Shown piece by piece: positions 17,927-27,819 of a stretch of 64,000 nucleotides of DNA. The stretch's first letter is position 1. Each line of letters starts with the position of its first letter. Source of the DNA: an uncultured Leptolyngbyaceae cyanobacterium (lineage in GTDB: Bacteria; Cyanobacteriota; Cyanobacteriia; Leptolyngbyales; Leptolyngbyaceae); assembly GCA_938023035.1 (NCBI GenBank), contig CALIDI010000014.1:1-64000 (forward strand). Reading direction: 5' to 3'. A model generated the notes under the pieces. The model was not told the origin of the DNA, ran no database searches, and saw only the letters and a list, made by a program, of their open reading frames with translations. A program made the position numbers and the translations under genes.

Positions 17927-19879
17927 ATGACCTGCTGCCTCAACCCTGACTGTGAACAGCCCCAAAATCCAGACGACGTTGAATTTTGTCTGAGCTGTGG
18001 AACCAAATTAATTCCCCTAATGCGGGGGCGTTATCGAGTCCTGCGGCCCCTAGGGCAGGGGGGCTTTGGCAAAACTTATCTAGCCGTTGATGAAGATCGA
18101 CTCAGCAGCCGCTGCGTGATCAAGCAATTTTCTCCTCAGGTTGAAGGCTCAAAAGCCTTAGAAAAGGCCGTGCGCTTGTTTGATCAAGAAGCGGTCAGGC
18201 TTCATGAATTGGGCGAACACCCCCAAATTCCTACATTACTGGCCTACTTTGAACATGACAAACGGCTTTACCTAGTGCAGCAGTTTGTTGAAGGAGCCAC
18301 ACTTTTACAAGAAATGCAACAAACTGGCATTTTTAACGAGCAAAAGGTGCGGGCCTTACTGGCAGGCATCCTCCCTGTGCTCAAATATGTCCATGACCAT
18401 CAGGTGATCCATCGAGACATTACGCCCTCTAATGTGATTCGCCGAAAATCAGACAACAAACTGGTGCTGATTGACTTCGGTGTGGCAAAGTTGCTCTCTG
18501 CTGAAACGTCTGCCCAGCCCGGCACCAAAATTGGCACGGAGGGCTATGCTCCGATGGAGCAATTGCGTAGTGGTAAGGCCTACCCTGCTAGCGATATTTA
18601 CAGCCTAGGGGCAACTTGCCTTTATCTCATGACTCGCACCAAACCCGATGACCTCTATGACCCTCTGGAGGGGCGCTGGCTATGGCAGGAAAAGCTCCAT
18701 GAACTAGGGATGGCGATTAGCCCAGGGATGGCAAACATCCTAGACAAAATGCTCAAGGATCTGGTGAATGAACGCTACCAGTCTGCCGATGCCGTCATGC
18801 GCGATCTACGGATGGCCTTGTCTCAACCGGTTGCGGCCCTACCCCAAACAGCAGCACTAGGGCAAGCGGCAAGCATTGGCAGGGGGCGTCCTGCAGCCGT
18901 TACCAGCAAGCCCCCAATCTCACAACCGCCACCAATTCCTGTTTCTTCCCCAAATGCGACCCCTCCGCCCTCCCCTATCCCGATGTCTGGGTCGCAGCGG
19001 CGTTGCCTAATGACCTTAACTGACCATACCCGCTGGGTGTTGGCAACCGCCATTAGCCCTGATGGCCAGTTACTAGCAACGGCTGGGTTAGATGATGTCA
19101 TCCGGTTGTGGCACTTGCCGACGGGCGATCGCCTGCGCCTTCTCAGTGGTCATACGAAGGCGGTCAACTGCCTAGCTTTTAGCCCCGATGGGCAATGGTT
19201 AGCGAGTGGGAGTGATGACTATACGCTGCGCCTCTGGCATGTGGCATCAGGAAAGGTGCTCAAGGTGCTCATGGGGCACTCCCGTGATATTACCTCTGTC
19301 TGTTTTCATCCCTCTGGGCAAACCCTGGTAAGTGGTAGCGAAGATCGCAGTGCCCGCTCTTGGAATTTGATGACGGGTGAAACTGAACGCCTGTTTCCCG
19401 AGTTGGCCGGGATTGTTCGCTCAGTTGCTGTTAGCCCCAATGGGCAGGTACTCGTCTGCGGTAAGCTTGATAACCAGCTTAAGCTCTGGAGCCTAAGCAC
19501 AGGAGCAGCCCTCAAGGTGTTTGCAAAGGGGCACTTTAATGCCGTAAACGGGGTGCTGATTACGCCGGATGGCAAGAGTGTCATTAGTGCCAGCAAGGAC
19601 AAGACGATCAAAATTTGGAACTTAAGTACTGGCGAAGTGATTCGAACCCTAACCGGACATACAGATGCCGTCAATGCGATCGCCCTCAGTTCCGACGGCA
19701 AACGTCTGGTTAGTGGCAGCAGCGATAAAACATTACGCCTCTGGCACATGAGCACGGGTTCTTTACTAGCGACCTTGAGCGAACATGCCAACGCCATTAA
19801 CACAGTTGCAATCACTCCTGATGGCCGGGTCGCCGTAAGCGGTAGCTCTGACAATACCGTGCGAGTCTGGCAGATTTAA
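17927..19879 (+). CDS. Serine/threonine protein kinase with zinc-ribbon and WD40 propeller
   Basis: A 650-residue protein. The N terminus has a zinc-ribbon-like cluster (CCLNPDCEQ then CLSCG). The kinase domain spans about 35-305, with GQGGFGKTY, the lysine in CVIKQF, DFGVAKLL and APMEQL. The catalytic loop reads HRDITPSNVI, so the usual lysine two residues after HRD is threonine; related cyanobacterial kinases also vary here, and activity needs testing. A proline-rich linker (about 320-355) leads to seven WD40 repeats (about 360-650), ending in motifs such as IRLWHL, LRLWHV, IKIWNL and VRVWQI, enough for one beta-propeller. No transmembrane helix is seen. The propeller probably binds partners or substrates, which are unknown. 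Confidence 0.92.
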   Translation: MTCCLNPDCEQPQNPDDVEFCLSCGTKLIPLMRGRYRVLRPLGQGGFGKTYLAVDEDRLSSRCVIKQFSPQVEGSKALEKAVRLFDQEAVRLHELGEHPQIPTLLAYFEHDKRLYLVQQFVEGATLLQEMQQTGIFNEQKVRALLAGILPVLKYVHDHQVIHRDITPSNVIRRKSDNKLVLIDFGVAKLLSAETSAQPGTKIGTEGYAPMEQLRSGKAYPASDIYSLGATCLYLMTRTKPDDLYDPLEGRWLWQEKLHELGMAISPGMANILDKMLKDLVNERYQSADAVMRDLRMALSQPVAALPQTAALGQAASIGRGRPAAVTSKPPISQPPPIPVSSPNATPPPSPIPMSGSQRRCLMTLTDHTRWVLATAISPDGQLLATAGLDDVIRLWHLPTGDRLRLLSGHTKAVNCLAFSPDGQWLASGSDDYTLRLWHVASGKVLKVLMGHSRDITSVCFHPSGQTLVSGSEDRSARSWNLMTGETERLFPELAGIVRSVAVSPNGQVLVCGKLDNQLKLWSLSTGAALKVFAKGHFNAVNGVLITPDGKSVISASKDKTIKIWNLSTGEVIRTLTGHTDAVNAIALSSDGKRLVSGSSDKTLRLWHMSTGSLLATLSEHANAINTVAITPDGRVAVSGSSDNTVRVWQI

Positions 19880-20553
19880 GGATCACCGGGAAGTCGCTGT
19901 GTGTTCTGTCTTTAGCCTCATGCACGCAATGGACTAGAAACCTGAGTACCCTACCCCAAGAGACAGGGAGAACACCGAGAGATGGCGCTGTGCCTCTGTG
20001 ACCAGGTTTTAGGTGATAGAATCCTGATTTCTTAGAATCAACAAAATTCAGGTTGAATCAACGGTTTGTTATCGGTATGGCTGGCCCAATTGGCTGGAGA
20101 TTGTCTAAATCTGATAACAGTTAAGATAATTTCCTTAACGGAACCAATCAGTATTTTTTAAAGACTCTGGGATTGTGAGGTTAGGATAGCTAAACGATTG
20201 GTACAACTGTCGGATCTAATCTAACAAGCTCTACAATAGGTCAAAATCTGAAGGCGGAGCCGGTTGCAGTTCACTCATGGTTGCTTCAATAATTAGCCGT
20301 TCCATGATTTTTGGGTTTCTGAGCTTCAGCCAGATGTTGTATTTTGAACAATGTTCCTCATGAGTGTTTTGTTTGACTCACGCATTGTCGCGGCTCAACC
20401 TGGATTAAGGTTAGACAAGTCGTTGGGTTGATTGAGCAATACCTGGTTTTGAGTTGAACTTGGTTTATGTTGGAAAGTGAGTATGCGCAGGGCATCGGCA
20501 TCTATTCGTTAATCCCAATGTGCTTTTGTGTGCGCCAGTGAGGCAAATACTTG
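19880..20553. other. Spacer without recognisable gene
   Basis: About 0.67 kb upstream of the histidine kinase gene. No protein-like frame or RNA fold stands out. The promoter of the kinase should lie in its right part. Confidence 0.4.
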
Positions 20554-22782
20554 ATGGCTGTTTTATCAGTGGATGATACCTATTTGGGGGCGTTTACGGC
20601 GGATGCTGAGGGAAAGCTGCTGACGGTTAGTCACTGTTTAAGCCAGATGCTGGGGTACAGTGCCCAGACAATGCAAGGGCAGGAGTGGCTCAGTTTTGTG
20701 GCGATCGCTGATCATAGTCAGGTCAAAATCGGGTGGGAGGCCTCTCTACAGGCCCAACAGCCCTTTTGCGCTCAATTTCGGCTAAGGCAGGCAAATGGGG
20801 AGTGCCTCTGGGTAGCAGGGCAACTGGTACCAACTTGGACAGAGGATGGTTCGCTACAAACCATTCAGGGCATTTGTTTGCCCCTCCTGTCACCCCCCAG
20901 CCCTCTACCCCAGGTAGAGTGGGAGCAAAAGGTCACTGCGGTTGCCTATTCGATCGGGTGCTCGCTCAACCTGCGGCAGGTGCTCCATAGTGCCGTGACC
21001 GGAGTGCAGCAGCTATTTCAGGTCGAACGAGCGCTGATCTTTCGGTTAGAGCCAACCTGGCGGGGAACGGTGATGACCGAAGCCGTTAGCTCTGCCTGGT
21101 TGTCGATTTTGGATCGGGTGATTGCGGACTCTTGTTTTGCCAGGTTGCACTCCTCCCTCTACCAGGATGGAAAACCGCGGGTAACCAACGATATTCGCGC
21201 AGCCTCTCACCTGTCGCCATGCTATGTCGATTTATTGACCAGCTTTGAAGTGCGGGCCATCTTATCGGCCCCCATTATCCAAGAGAGGCAACTCTGGGGG
21301 CTATTGATTTTGCACCAATGTAGTGGCCCGCGCCAGTGGCAACCCTGGGAGATTGCAGCAGCGCAGCAACTGGCGACCCGCCTAGGGGTAGCGATTTATC
21401 AGTGTGAGCAATTGCAGCAATTGCAGCGGGCAAACGCAGATCTAGAGCGCCAGGTACAAAAAAGCAATGCCCAGCTTAAGCTGGCGATTGAGTTTGAGGC
21501 GACCTTGAAGCGCATTGCTGATCGCGTCCGCGATAGCCTCGACGAGAATCAGATTTTGCAAACAGCCGTACGCGAATTAGCGATCGCCGCTGGGGTGAGT
21601 AACTGCAATGCCTCTCTCTACGACTTAGAGACGCGCACATCGACAGTCTGCTATGAGTACACTACCTTTTTAGAACCAGTGCAGGGGCGGATTGTGATGA
21701 TGGACAACTTCCCCGAGGGCTATAGACAACTGCTCCAGGGGCAGTATTTCCAGTTTTGCTCCCTTTTGCCCAACCCCAAGCGCGGTCGGGTTGCGATGCT
21801 GGCGTGCCCAATTGTGGATGACCAAGGAGCCTTGGGGGATTTGTGGCTGATCAGTCAGGAATATCGCGCCTTTAATGAGCAAGATATTCGTTTGGTGCAG
21901 CAGGTGGCCAACCAATGTGCGATCGCCATTCGTCAGGCCCGACTTTATCAAGCGGCCCAGGCTCAGGTCAAAGAACTAGAAAAGTTGAACCGCCTTAAGG
22001 ACGATTTTCTCAGCACGGTCTCCCACGAGCTGCGCACCCCCATCTCAAATATCAAAATGGCCACGCAAATGTTGGAACTAGCTCTGAGTCGGTTAGAACT
22101 GCTTGAAGCCAATGAGGCCAACCCGATCAGCCGCTACTTTCGCATTCTCAACGATGAATGCCAGCGCGAGTCACGGCTGATCAATGACTTGCTCGATTTA
22201 TCACGGCTAGAAGTGGTTGAAGATGTCTTAACGTTAACGGATATTGACTTATCGGTGTGGTTACCCCATCTGGTCGCGCCCTTTGTCGAGCGGGCACGGG
22301 GTCACCAGCAGGCGTTAGAACTCGATTTGATGCCAAATTTGCCGTTACTCACCACCGACTTGTCTCGGCTAGAGCGCATTCTGAATGAATTGCTAAATAA
22401 CGCCTGCAAATACACGCCCGCCAATGAAACCATTCGAGTAATGGCAAAAAGTGATGGCCATCAGATGTGTCTTAGCATCACCAATTCAGGCGTCGAAATC
22501 GCTCCGCAAGAATTAGCCCACGTTTTCGATAAGTTCTATCGCATTCCCAATAATGACCCCTGGAAGCATGGAGGCACGGGACTTGGGTTGGCTCTAGTGA
22601 AACAATTGGTAGAAACCCTGAGGGGGAGCATTCATGCAGTGAGTAGCTGTAATCAGACAAGCTTTGTCTTGCAGTTGCCCCTGGCGATCGCCGTCCTGCC
22701 TGGCATCACACAAACTGCCCCAGAGGCTGGGATAAAGTCAAAACCACTTCCATCGGAGGCACCTTGCGATGCCACACCATAG
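20554..22782 (+). CDS. Soluble PAS/GAF sensor histidine kinase
   Basis: A 742-residue protein. A PAS domain (about 1-115) contains LGYSAQTMQGQEWLSFV. A GAF domain (about 130-290) and a short coiled coil follow, and then a second GAF-like domain (about 315-470). Next comes the HisKA dimerisation helix with the phosphoacceptor in STVSHELRTPISNIKMA, and an ATPase domain with NELLNNACKYTP and the G2 box GTGLGLALVKQLVE. There are no membrane helices, so the signal is probably cytoplasmic (light, redox or small molecule). Neither GAF shows an obvious bilin-binding Cys-His pair, but I cannot exclude one. No response regulator is adjacent. ATG 20554 follows GAGGCAAATAC; a TTG directly precedes it. 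Confidence 0.9.
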   Translation: MAVLSVDDTYLGAFTADAEGKLLTVSHCLSQMLGYSAQTMQGQEWLSFVAIADHSQVKIGWEASLQAQQPFCAQFRLRQANGECLWVAGQLVPTWTEDGSLQTIQGICLPLLSPPSPLPQVEWEQKVTAVAYSIGCSLNLRQVLHSAVTGVQQLFQVERALIFRLEPTWRGTVMTEAVSSAWLSILDRVIADSCFARLHSSLYQDGKPRVTNDIRAASHLSPCYVDLLTSFEVRAILSAPIIQERQLWGLLILHQCSGPRQWQPWEIAAAQQLATRLGVAIYQCEQLQQLQRANADLERQVQKSNAQLKLAIEFEATLKRIADRVRDSLDENQILQTAVRELAIAAGVSNCNASLYDLETRTSTVCYEYTTFLEPVQGRIVMMDNFPEGYRQLLQGQYFQFCSLLPNPKRGRVAMLACPIVDDQGALGDLWLISQEYRAFNEQDIRLVQQVANQCAIAIRQARLYQAAQAQVKELEKLNRLKDDFLSTVSHELRTPISNIKMATQMLELALSRLELLEANEANPISRYFRILNDECQRESRLINDLLDLSRLEVVEDVLTLTDIDLSVWLPHLVAPFVERARGHQQALELDLMPNLPLLTTDLSRLERILNELLNNACKYTPANETIRVMAKSDGHQMCLSITNSGVEIAPQELAHVFDKFYRIPNNDPWKHGGTGLGLALVKQLVETLRGSIHAVSSCNQTSFVLQLPLAIAVLPGITQTAPEAGIKSKPLPSEAPCDATP

Positions 22783-23037
22783 ACTGTAAGACACACCGCC
22801 CGCAACAACGATGTCACCCTAGCACCAATTTTGGGTACGATAACCCAGACACGTTTCATCATCGAGCGGTAATTAATGCTAGCTCCTACCAGCCATGGTA
22901 ACCTCTGGTAGCCTGATGCCTAAAAACTCTTGCAAGCAATCGCGCTAAGTTGGCACAATACCCGCTACCATAGCCTTGCTGAGTGAGTAAGATATTTATC
23001 CGGTTTGTTTGTTTTCGTCCCCTGTCAAAGGAATCCC

Positions 23038-23649
23038 GTGAGCGTAACGCAGTTGAATCCAGTATCTGCTAAACCAACCCCCTATCTGCTTGAGAGCCTC
23101 GCAGATTTTCCCGTCGGTGAAACAGGGTGCCCACGCCGGGCACGGATGCAGATTGATCTGATGCTGTTAGCGATCGAAGCGTTAGACTTAAGCGGCTCAG
23201 AAGCCATTCTTGCCATGGCACGAGAGTTAGAACTACAGAGTATCATCCCCAATCGAGTTGCCCTCTGGCGCATGCGTAGCTCTAACCCCCTCCGCCGCTA
23301 TAGCCAACGTCGTGCTCTGACCCTGCCTGAGGCAAAGGCACTGGTCATTATTGGGGCAAACTTGGCACGGCGTCTCACGGTCTTAATTCGGCAATTGCTG
23401 CTGGCCTATCAACAATTAACAGAAAAACAACTCTCCCTCGACCATCACTTTCGCTTGTCTGATTACCTGGAGCGGTTCCGCGTCCATTTCCGCGCCCGCA
23501 TGAATCCCCGCCGTTCGGCAGTGGCTGCCTACACCGATGAGAAACTAAACCAGCTTGCGATAGAACAGTTGACCCAGCTTTTGTTTTGTACAGGCACCTA
23601 CGGAATGCAGCGTTTTTGGAATAGTCTGTTTGACGGAGAAGTGGCATGA
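23038..23649 (+). CDS. DUF3038 domain protein
   Basis: About 203 residues. The sequence holds RRARMQIDLMLLAIEALDLS, a segment with WRMRSSNPLRRYSQRRALTL, and a C-terminal YGMQRFWNSLFDGEVA. This is the DUF3038 family, restricted to cyanobacteria and of unknown role. The GTG at 23038 is the likely start because AAAGGA lies 7 bases upstream; an earlier GTG at 23005 would add 11 odd residues. It overlaps the DUF4335 gene by four bases (ATGA), so the two are translationally coupled and probably act together. Confidence 0.85.
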   Translation: MSVTQLNPVSAKPTPYLLESLADFPVGETGCPRRARMQIDLMLLAIEALDLSGSEAILAMARELELQSIIPNRVALWRMRSSNPLRRYSQRRALTLPEAKALVIIGANLARRLTVLIRQLLLAYQQLTEKQLSLDHHFRLSDYLERFRVHFRARMNPRRSAVAAYTDEKLNQLAIEQLTQLLFCTGTYGMQRFWNSLFDGEVA

Positions 23650-25073
23650 CAATTCAACGCCAATATAGCTTGCCCAGTTGTACGCTCACCTTAGAGGGCT
23701 TGGGAGAAACGAAAGTCTCAAATCCGGCAGAAACTCGCCCACTAATGCTGGTGCTGCTGAATGCCTATTGCAAAATTGTGGGGCAAGAGCCACCGCTAAC
23801 CGGAGGGCGTGAGTTCTTAGAAAGCCTGATTACAGAAGTGAGTCAATATACTCAGCGGTTACTGAGTGGGGTCAATCCTCACCATGCCCCCAATCAGTCA
23901 AGCCTGGTGCAGTTGCAGCCTGTAGATAGTGCCCACCACCGGCTAAAAGTGCGGAATGGGGAGGGGACAGAGGAGCGATCGCTGGATTTGACAACGGTGC
24001 AACTCTTTGACCTGGTAGAAGCCCTGGATCAGATGCTGGCGGATCGGCAAACCTTGCCCAACCTATCCCTCAGCTTGCAACCCCTTTCACGGCGCTACGT
24101 CCGCACCAGCGAGCCTTTCGTTAAGCAAGCGCTCCCGGCAGCAGTTGGCTTTTCTGGCTTAGCCGCGGCCTCCTTGCTGCTAGCGTTATTGCCAGCCCCC
24201 AAAGTGCCACAGCCCCGCTGTCTGTTGCCAACTCCTGAGTGTCGTGCTGAAGGAGCAAAAGAAGAAGAAAAGCGACCGCCGACAGTGGCTTCTTCTCCTT
24301 CCCCTGCTTCTGGGGCTAGCCCTACCCCCAGTCCTGAGGCAACCAAGCCCTCCCCTGTGCCGCTGAATTCCCCTTCCCCTGAAACGGCCCCACCACCTGC
24401 CAATCCAACGGCTTCTCCCATCAGCAACCCCACCCAGGTTGAAACGTTGCGGCAACAACTACAACAAGAACTGGCAAAGTCCTGGAAGGGCCAGAATATA
24501 TCAGAGGATTTGATTTATCGGGTCAGTGTGTCAGAGCAGGGGGTTGTTCGGGGTTATAAGGACGTGAATGATAAGGCGCTGACCAATCTTCAGTTAACTC
24601 CTCTCCCCAATTTGCTGAAAGTTCCGCAGCCAGGGGAAGCCGCAAACCCAGAAGCACTGGCTGATTTTAAGGTTGTTTTTACGCCAACGGGTCTGGTGGA
24701 AGTTGCTCCCTGGCAACAGGCAATGGTAACACCCCCTAACGAAAACCCAGAAATTACGAATAGTGATCAGTTAGAAAAGTTGCTACCCAAGTTGCGATCG
24801 CAATTGCGCGATAACTGGCCAAACAAAGACCCCAAATTTGTGAAGCCTCTGGAGTTTCAGGTGCGTGTTACCGCCGATGGCACCATCGACGCTTACCGCC
24901 CTTACAATCAACCCGCCTTTGATTACGAAGTTGAAACCCCCTTACCCAAAATCGCCCAAAAGTCCACAGGAGAAATTCCGCCAACGCAACAGCCCCATGC
25001 CCTCTTTCGGGTGGTGTTTACTGAAAAAGGAACGATTGAGTTAACCCCCTGGCGTGGGTGGCGTAACGAATAA
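23646..25073 (+). CDS. DUF4335 domain membrane protein
   Basis: A 475-residue protein. The N-terminal DUF4335 domain (about 1-155) starts MTIQRQYSLPSCTLTLEGLG. A single hydrophobic segment (about 165-183, GFSGLAAASLLLALLP) precedes a long Pro/Ser/Ala-rich linker (about 205-260). Two similar C-terminal modules follow; each predicts a strand-rich unit ending in a phrase like VVFTPTGLVEVAPW or VVFTEKGTIELTPW. The layout suggests a cytoplasmic N-terminal domain joined through one membrane helix to two exported repeats. The function is unknown. It is always-coupled-looking with DUF3038 through the ATGA overlap. Confidence 0.85.
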   Translation: MTIQRQYSLPSCTLTLEGLGETKVSNPAETRPLMLVLLNAYCKIVGQEPPLTGGREFLESLITEVSQYTQRLLSGVNPHHAPNQSSLVQLQPVDSAHHRLKVRNGEGTEERSLDLTTVQLFDLVEALDQMLADRQTLPNLSLSLQPLSRRYVRTSEPFVKQALPAAVGFSGLAAASLLLALLPAPKVPQPRCLLPTPECRAEGAKEEEKRPPTVASSPSPASGASPTPSPEATKPSPVPLNSPSPETAPPPANPTASPISNPTQVETLRQQLQQELAKSWKGQNISEDLIYRVSVSEQGVVRGYKDVNDKALTNLQLTPLPNLLKVPQPGEAANPEALADFKVVFTPTGLVEVAPWQQAMVTPPNENPEITNSDQLEKLLPKLRSQLRDNWPNKDPKFVKPLEFQVRVTADGTIDAYRPYNQPAFDYEVETPLPKIAQKSTGEIPPTQQPHALFRVVFTEKGTIELTPWRGWRNE

Positions 25074-25196
25074 AGGGGCAGGGGAGCCAAGGGCAGTGGC
25101 CTTAGCCGGCGGTTCATCCCTGAACCCTAACCTCAATCAAATGACTACGGCTGACTATGGTCACACCAGGAATAGCAGCTTGAATAAACCTAACGT

Positions 25197-25892
25197 TCAC
25201 CCCGCCAGGGGAACCTGCTGCGGCCCAGCCCAAATGCTGTTGAGGTACTCTCCGTAGGTAATTGGCACATCCTCATCCGCCTGCTGGCTGTCACCTGTCA
25301 GGTCAACAGCCCAAAGGTGCCAATCGTCTTCCCCCATAGTGCCAGCTCGAAACAGAACGCGACCAGGGTGCTTTTGGCTCCAACCTAGCAAAATGGCATG
25401 GCTATAGTGAACTGGGGTCGGTGCCAGAGTGCTAACAGCATTGTGTTGACAATCGAGCACAACAGCATAATCTGAGGCTAGGTCGGAACAAAAGATAGAC
25501 TCAAATTCTCGTGCTAACAGGCGATCGCCCGTTGGTGACCAGGCAATTGGAATCACGATAGAAATCGTGCCGTTGCGATCAGAAACCGTATCAGCAAAGG
25601 GATTATTGGCAAAAGGCGAAGAAGCTGTAATCGCTTGCAAATCTCCAGTGTGTAAGTTTTCAACAAACAGCACACTACTGACCTGGCTGCGAAAAATCTC
25701 TGACTTTCGATACAACTGGATGCGACTGTAAGCCGCGTAGCAGTGGTCAGGGGAAATCAGAGATTGACTTCGATAGTAAAAGGTTTGTTCACCTACCCCG
25801 ATATTTTCTGTAGAGAAGGTGGCCATCACCCAATTCCAGGGAACTGGATGGGGACTGTTTAACGGATCGACCTGGACGAACGGATCTATCAT
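25197..25892 (-). CDS. Hypothetical protein, TolB-like strand composition
   Basis: A 231-residue soluble protein. It contains beta-propeller-like phrases such as IAWSPTGDRLLAREFES and HLWAVDLTGDSQQADEDVP, rather like TolB/WD strands. I know similar proteins only as conserved cyanobacterial hypotheticals. The ATG 25892 (MIDPFVQVDPLNSPHPVPWN) looks natural. It is convergent with the DUF4335 gene across a 120-base spacer. Confidence 0.65.
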   Translation of the reverse strand: MIDPFVQVDPLNSPHPVPWNWVMATFSTENIGVGEQTFYYRSQSLISPDHCYAAYSRIQLYRKSEIFRSQVSSVLFVENLHTGDLQAITASSPFANNPFADTVSDRNGTISIVIPIAWSPTGDRLLAREFESIFCSDLASDYAVVLDCQHNAVSTLAPTPVHYSHAILLGWSQKHPGRVLFRAGTMGEDDWHLWAVDLTGDSQQADEDVPITYGEYLNSIWAGPQQVPLAG

Positions 25893-26625
25893 GACAGCTT
25901 ACAAAATATGGACAAAAGTTCATCAGCTTGTGGCGAAGCTGAGGAGGCAAACGCCGATTTTGCCGACGGGATCACCACGAGTTTTCCCATCCCAGCAGTC
26001 AACGGTTAGGCACTAGCTAACAAAACCGCGACTCCAGGTGCACTCATCACAACACCAAGGAAGAACCCCTACCACTTACCTAAACCTGCAACAGAAAACA
26101 CCATTGACGACTGGCTAAACTGAAGCGTTCTATTAAAAGGTTTAGAGTGATTTGTTCATTGGGTCGCCTAGAGCAACTTGCCCCCTTGACCCTCACGCTT
26201 CTATCTCTTGGGCATCCCTTAAAAACCCGACAACCAAAATCAGGAATGCTATAGAGTAGACTAGCTTACGTTTTGCGCCAAGCTGGAGTTACATTTTGTA
26301 GCCTGCCAACCCATCATTCATCTGTTGGTAGGCTATAGACACCGAGCCTCCCCCACTCAATAAAAGCCTCAAAACCAAGTTCTGAGCGCTTCTCCCAACT
26401 ACTTCATAGAGCTTAGAAGTTACCTCAGAGCTGATCAGGAAAAGAGGGAAATCAATGCCAGAGTCAGATGAGCCATCGCCCCCGATGGCTTGAGGCAACA
26501 CCCTCAATGAAGCTAGGTTGATTGCTGGAAAAGTTAGGGTCAATGCCTTATGTATAGCAGTTGAAAGCGAGAATGGGCGGGATTTTTGGTAACTTTCAAA
26601 ATACTTAACGTTCTCTCTAAACTCT
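25893..26625. other. Spacer upstream of fmt without a convincing gene
   Basis: About 0.73 kb. A minus-strand frame (26289-26648) reads poorly and overlaps the fmt start, so I left it out. No repeat or RNA was recognised. Confidence 0.4.
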
Positions 26626-27618
26626 ATGAAAATTGTCTTTTTTGGCACCCCCCTGTTTGCGGTTCCTAGCCTTGAACGTCTGCATCACCACGCTGGGTTT
26701 GATGTAGTAGCGGTTGTCACCCAACCAGACAAGCGCCGAGGCCGGGGGAGTGAGCGGTTACCTGCGCCGATTAAACAGGTTGCAATGGCCTATCAGATTC
26801 CTGTATGGCAACCACGCCGGGTTAAAAAAGATCTAGAAACCCTTGATCAATTACGCCAGACCCGTGCCGATGCGTTTGTTGTGGTTGCCTATGGGCAAAT
26901 TTTATCTCAAGAAATTTTAGATATGCCGCGTCTTGGCTGCATTAATGCCCATGGTTCGATTTTGCCGGCCTATCGTGGGGCGGCTCCGATTCAGTGGAGC
27001 CTGTACCATGGCGAAATTGAGACGGGGGTGACCACTATGCTGATGGATGCTGGCATGGATACTGGCCCCGTGCTGCTCACAGGTCGCACTTCCATCGCCC
27101 TGTTAGAAAATACCGAGGATCTGGCGGCACGCCTGTCTCAAATGAGTGCTGAACTCCTGGTCGAAACCTTGCTTCAGCTGGATCAGGGGAAAATTCAACC
27201 GCAACCTCAAAATGATGCCGATGCCACCTATGCGCCGCTAATTCAAAAAGAAGATTATCGATTGGATTGGAGCAAGGTTGCAATCGCTCTGCATAACCAA
27301 ATTCGTGGCTTTTATCCGAACTGTCTCACGTCTCTGCGTGGTCAAGCGCTCAAAGTGCTGGCCAGTGCACCGCTACGGCCAGAAGATTGGCCGGCCTTAC
27401 CCCCTGAGCTGCAAGCACTGCGATCGCAGGTGTCGACACTTTCCTCTGCTCAGCCTCCGGGAAGTGTTGTGGCGATCGCCAAGGGGCATGGCCCAATTGT
27501 GCAAACGGGCGAGGGTCTCCTCCTCCTGCGGCAGGTTAAGCCAGCCGGTAAGCGGATTCAATCGGGTTGGGATTTTGCCAACGGTAGCCACTTGTTAGCG
27601 GGTGAGGTATTGGGTTGA
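26626..27618 (+). CDS. fmt: Methionyl-tRNA formyltransferase
   Basis: A 330-residue enzyme that formylates Met on initiator tRNA using 10-formyl-tetrahydrofolate. Visible marks are the opening [19 protein letters not shown] and the active-site stretch [19 protein letters not shown] with the catalytic Asn-His pair. The signature [17 protein letters not shown] and a C-terminal OB-like domain (about 210-330) with [20 protein letters not shown] follow. The length is normal. ATG 26626 matches the family start. A membrane protein gene follows 200 bases downstream on the same strand. Confidence 0.97.
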   Translation: MKIVFFGTPLFAVPSLERLHHHAGFDVVAVVTQPDKRRGRGSERLPAPIKQVAMAYQIPVWQPRRVKKDLETLDQLRQTRADAFVVVAYGQILSQEILDMPRLGCINAHGSILPAYRGAAPIQWSLYHGEIETGVTTMLMDAGMDTGPVLLTGRTSIALLENTEDLAARLSQMSAELLVETLLQLDQGKIQPQPQNDADATYAPLIQKEDYRLDWSKVAIALHNQIRGFYPNCLTSLRGQALKVLASAPLRPEDWPALPPELQALRSQVSTLSSAQPPGSVVAIAKGHGPIVQTGEGLLLLRQVKPAGKRIQSGWDFANGSHLLAGEVLG

Positions 27619-27819
27619 GTGCAGGGGCAATGGTTTGGGCTAGCGTGGCGGAGCAGTGGGATGTTTACTGGGGCGTTTGCGATTGGCAGCGTCTTGCTCA
27701 AGGAACGAATGCCCTGCTGCAAAGATGGATAGTCGCAAAGACCAACCACCCAAATCTCAATGCTTGGGGTCAGAATGCGGCACAATAGGCCTGTTGCGTA
27801 CTGGTTTTGAGTTTCATCA

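Noticed and set aside
19306-19854. Antisense frame of 182 codons
   Set aside because: It is a shadow of the WD40 repeats; its internal periodicity mirrors the real gene.
26289-26648. Minus-strand 119-codon frame
   Set aside because: It overlaps the fmt start on the opposite strand, reads as low-quality protein and has no ribosome site.
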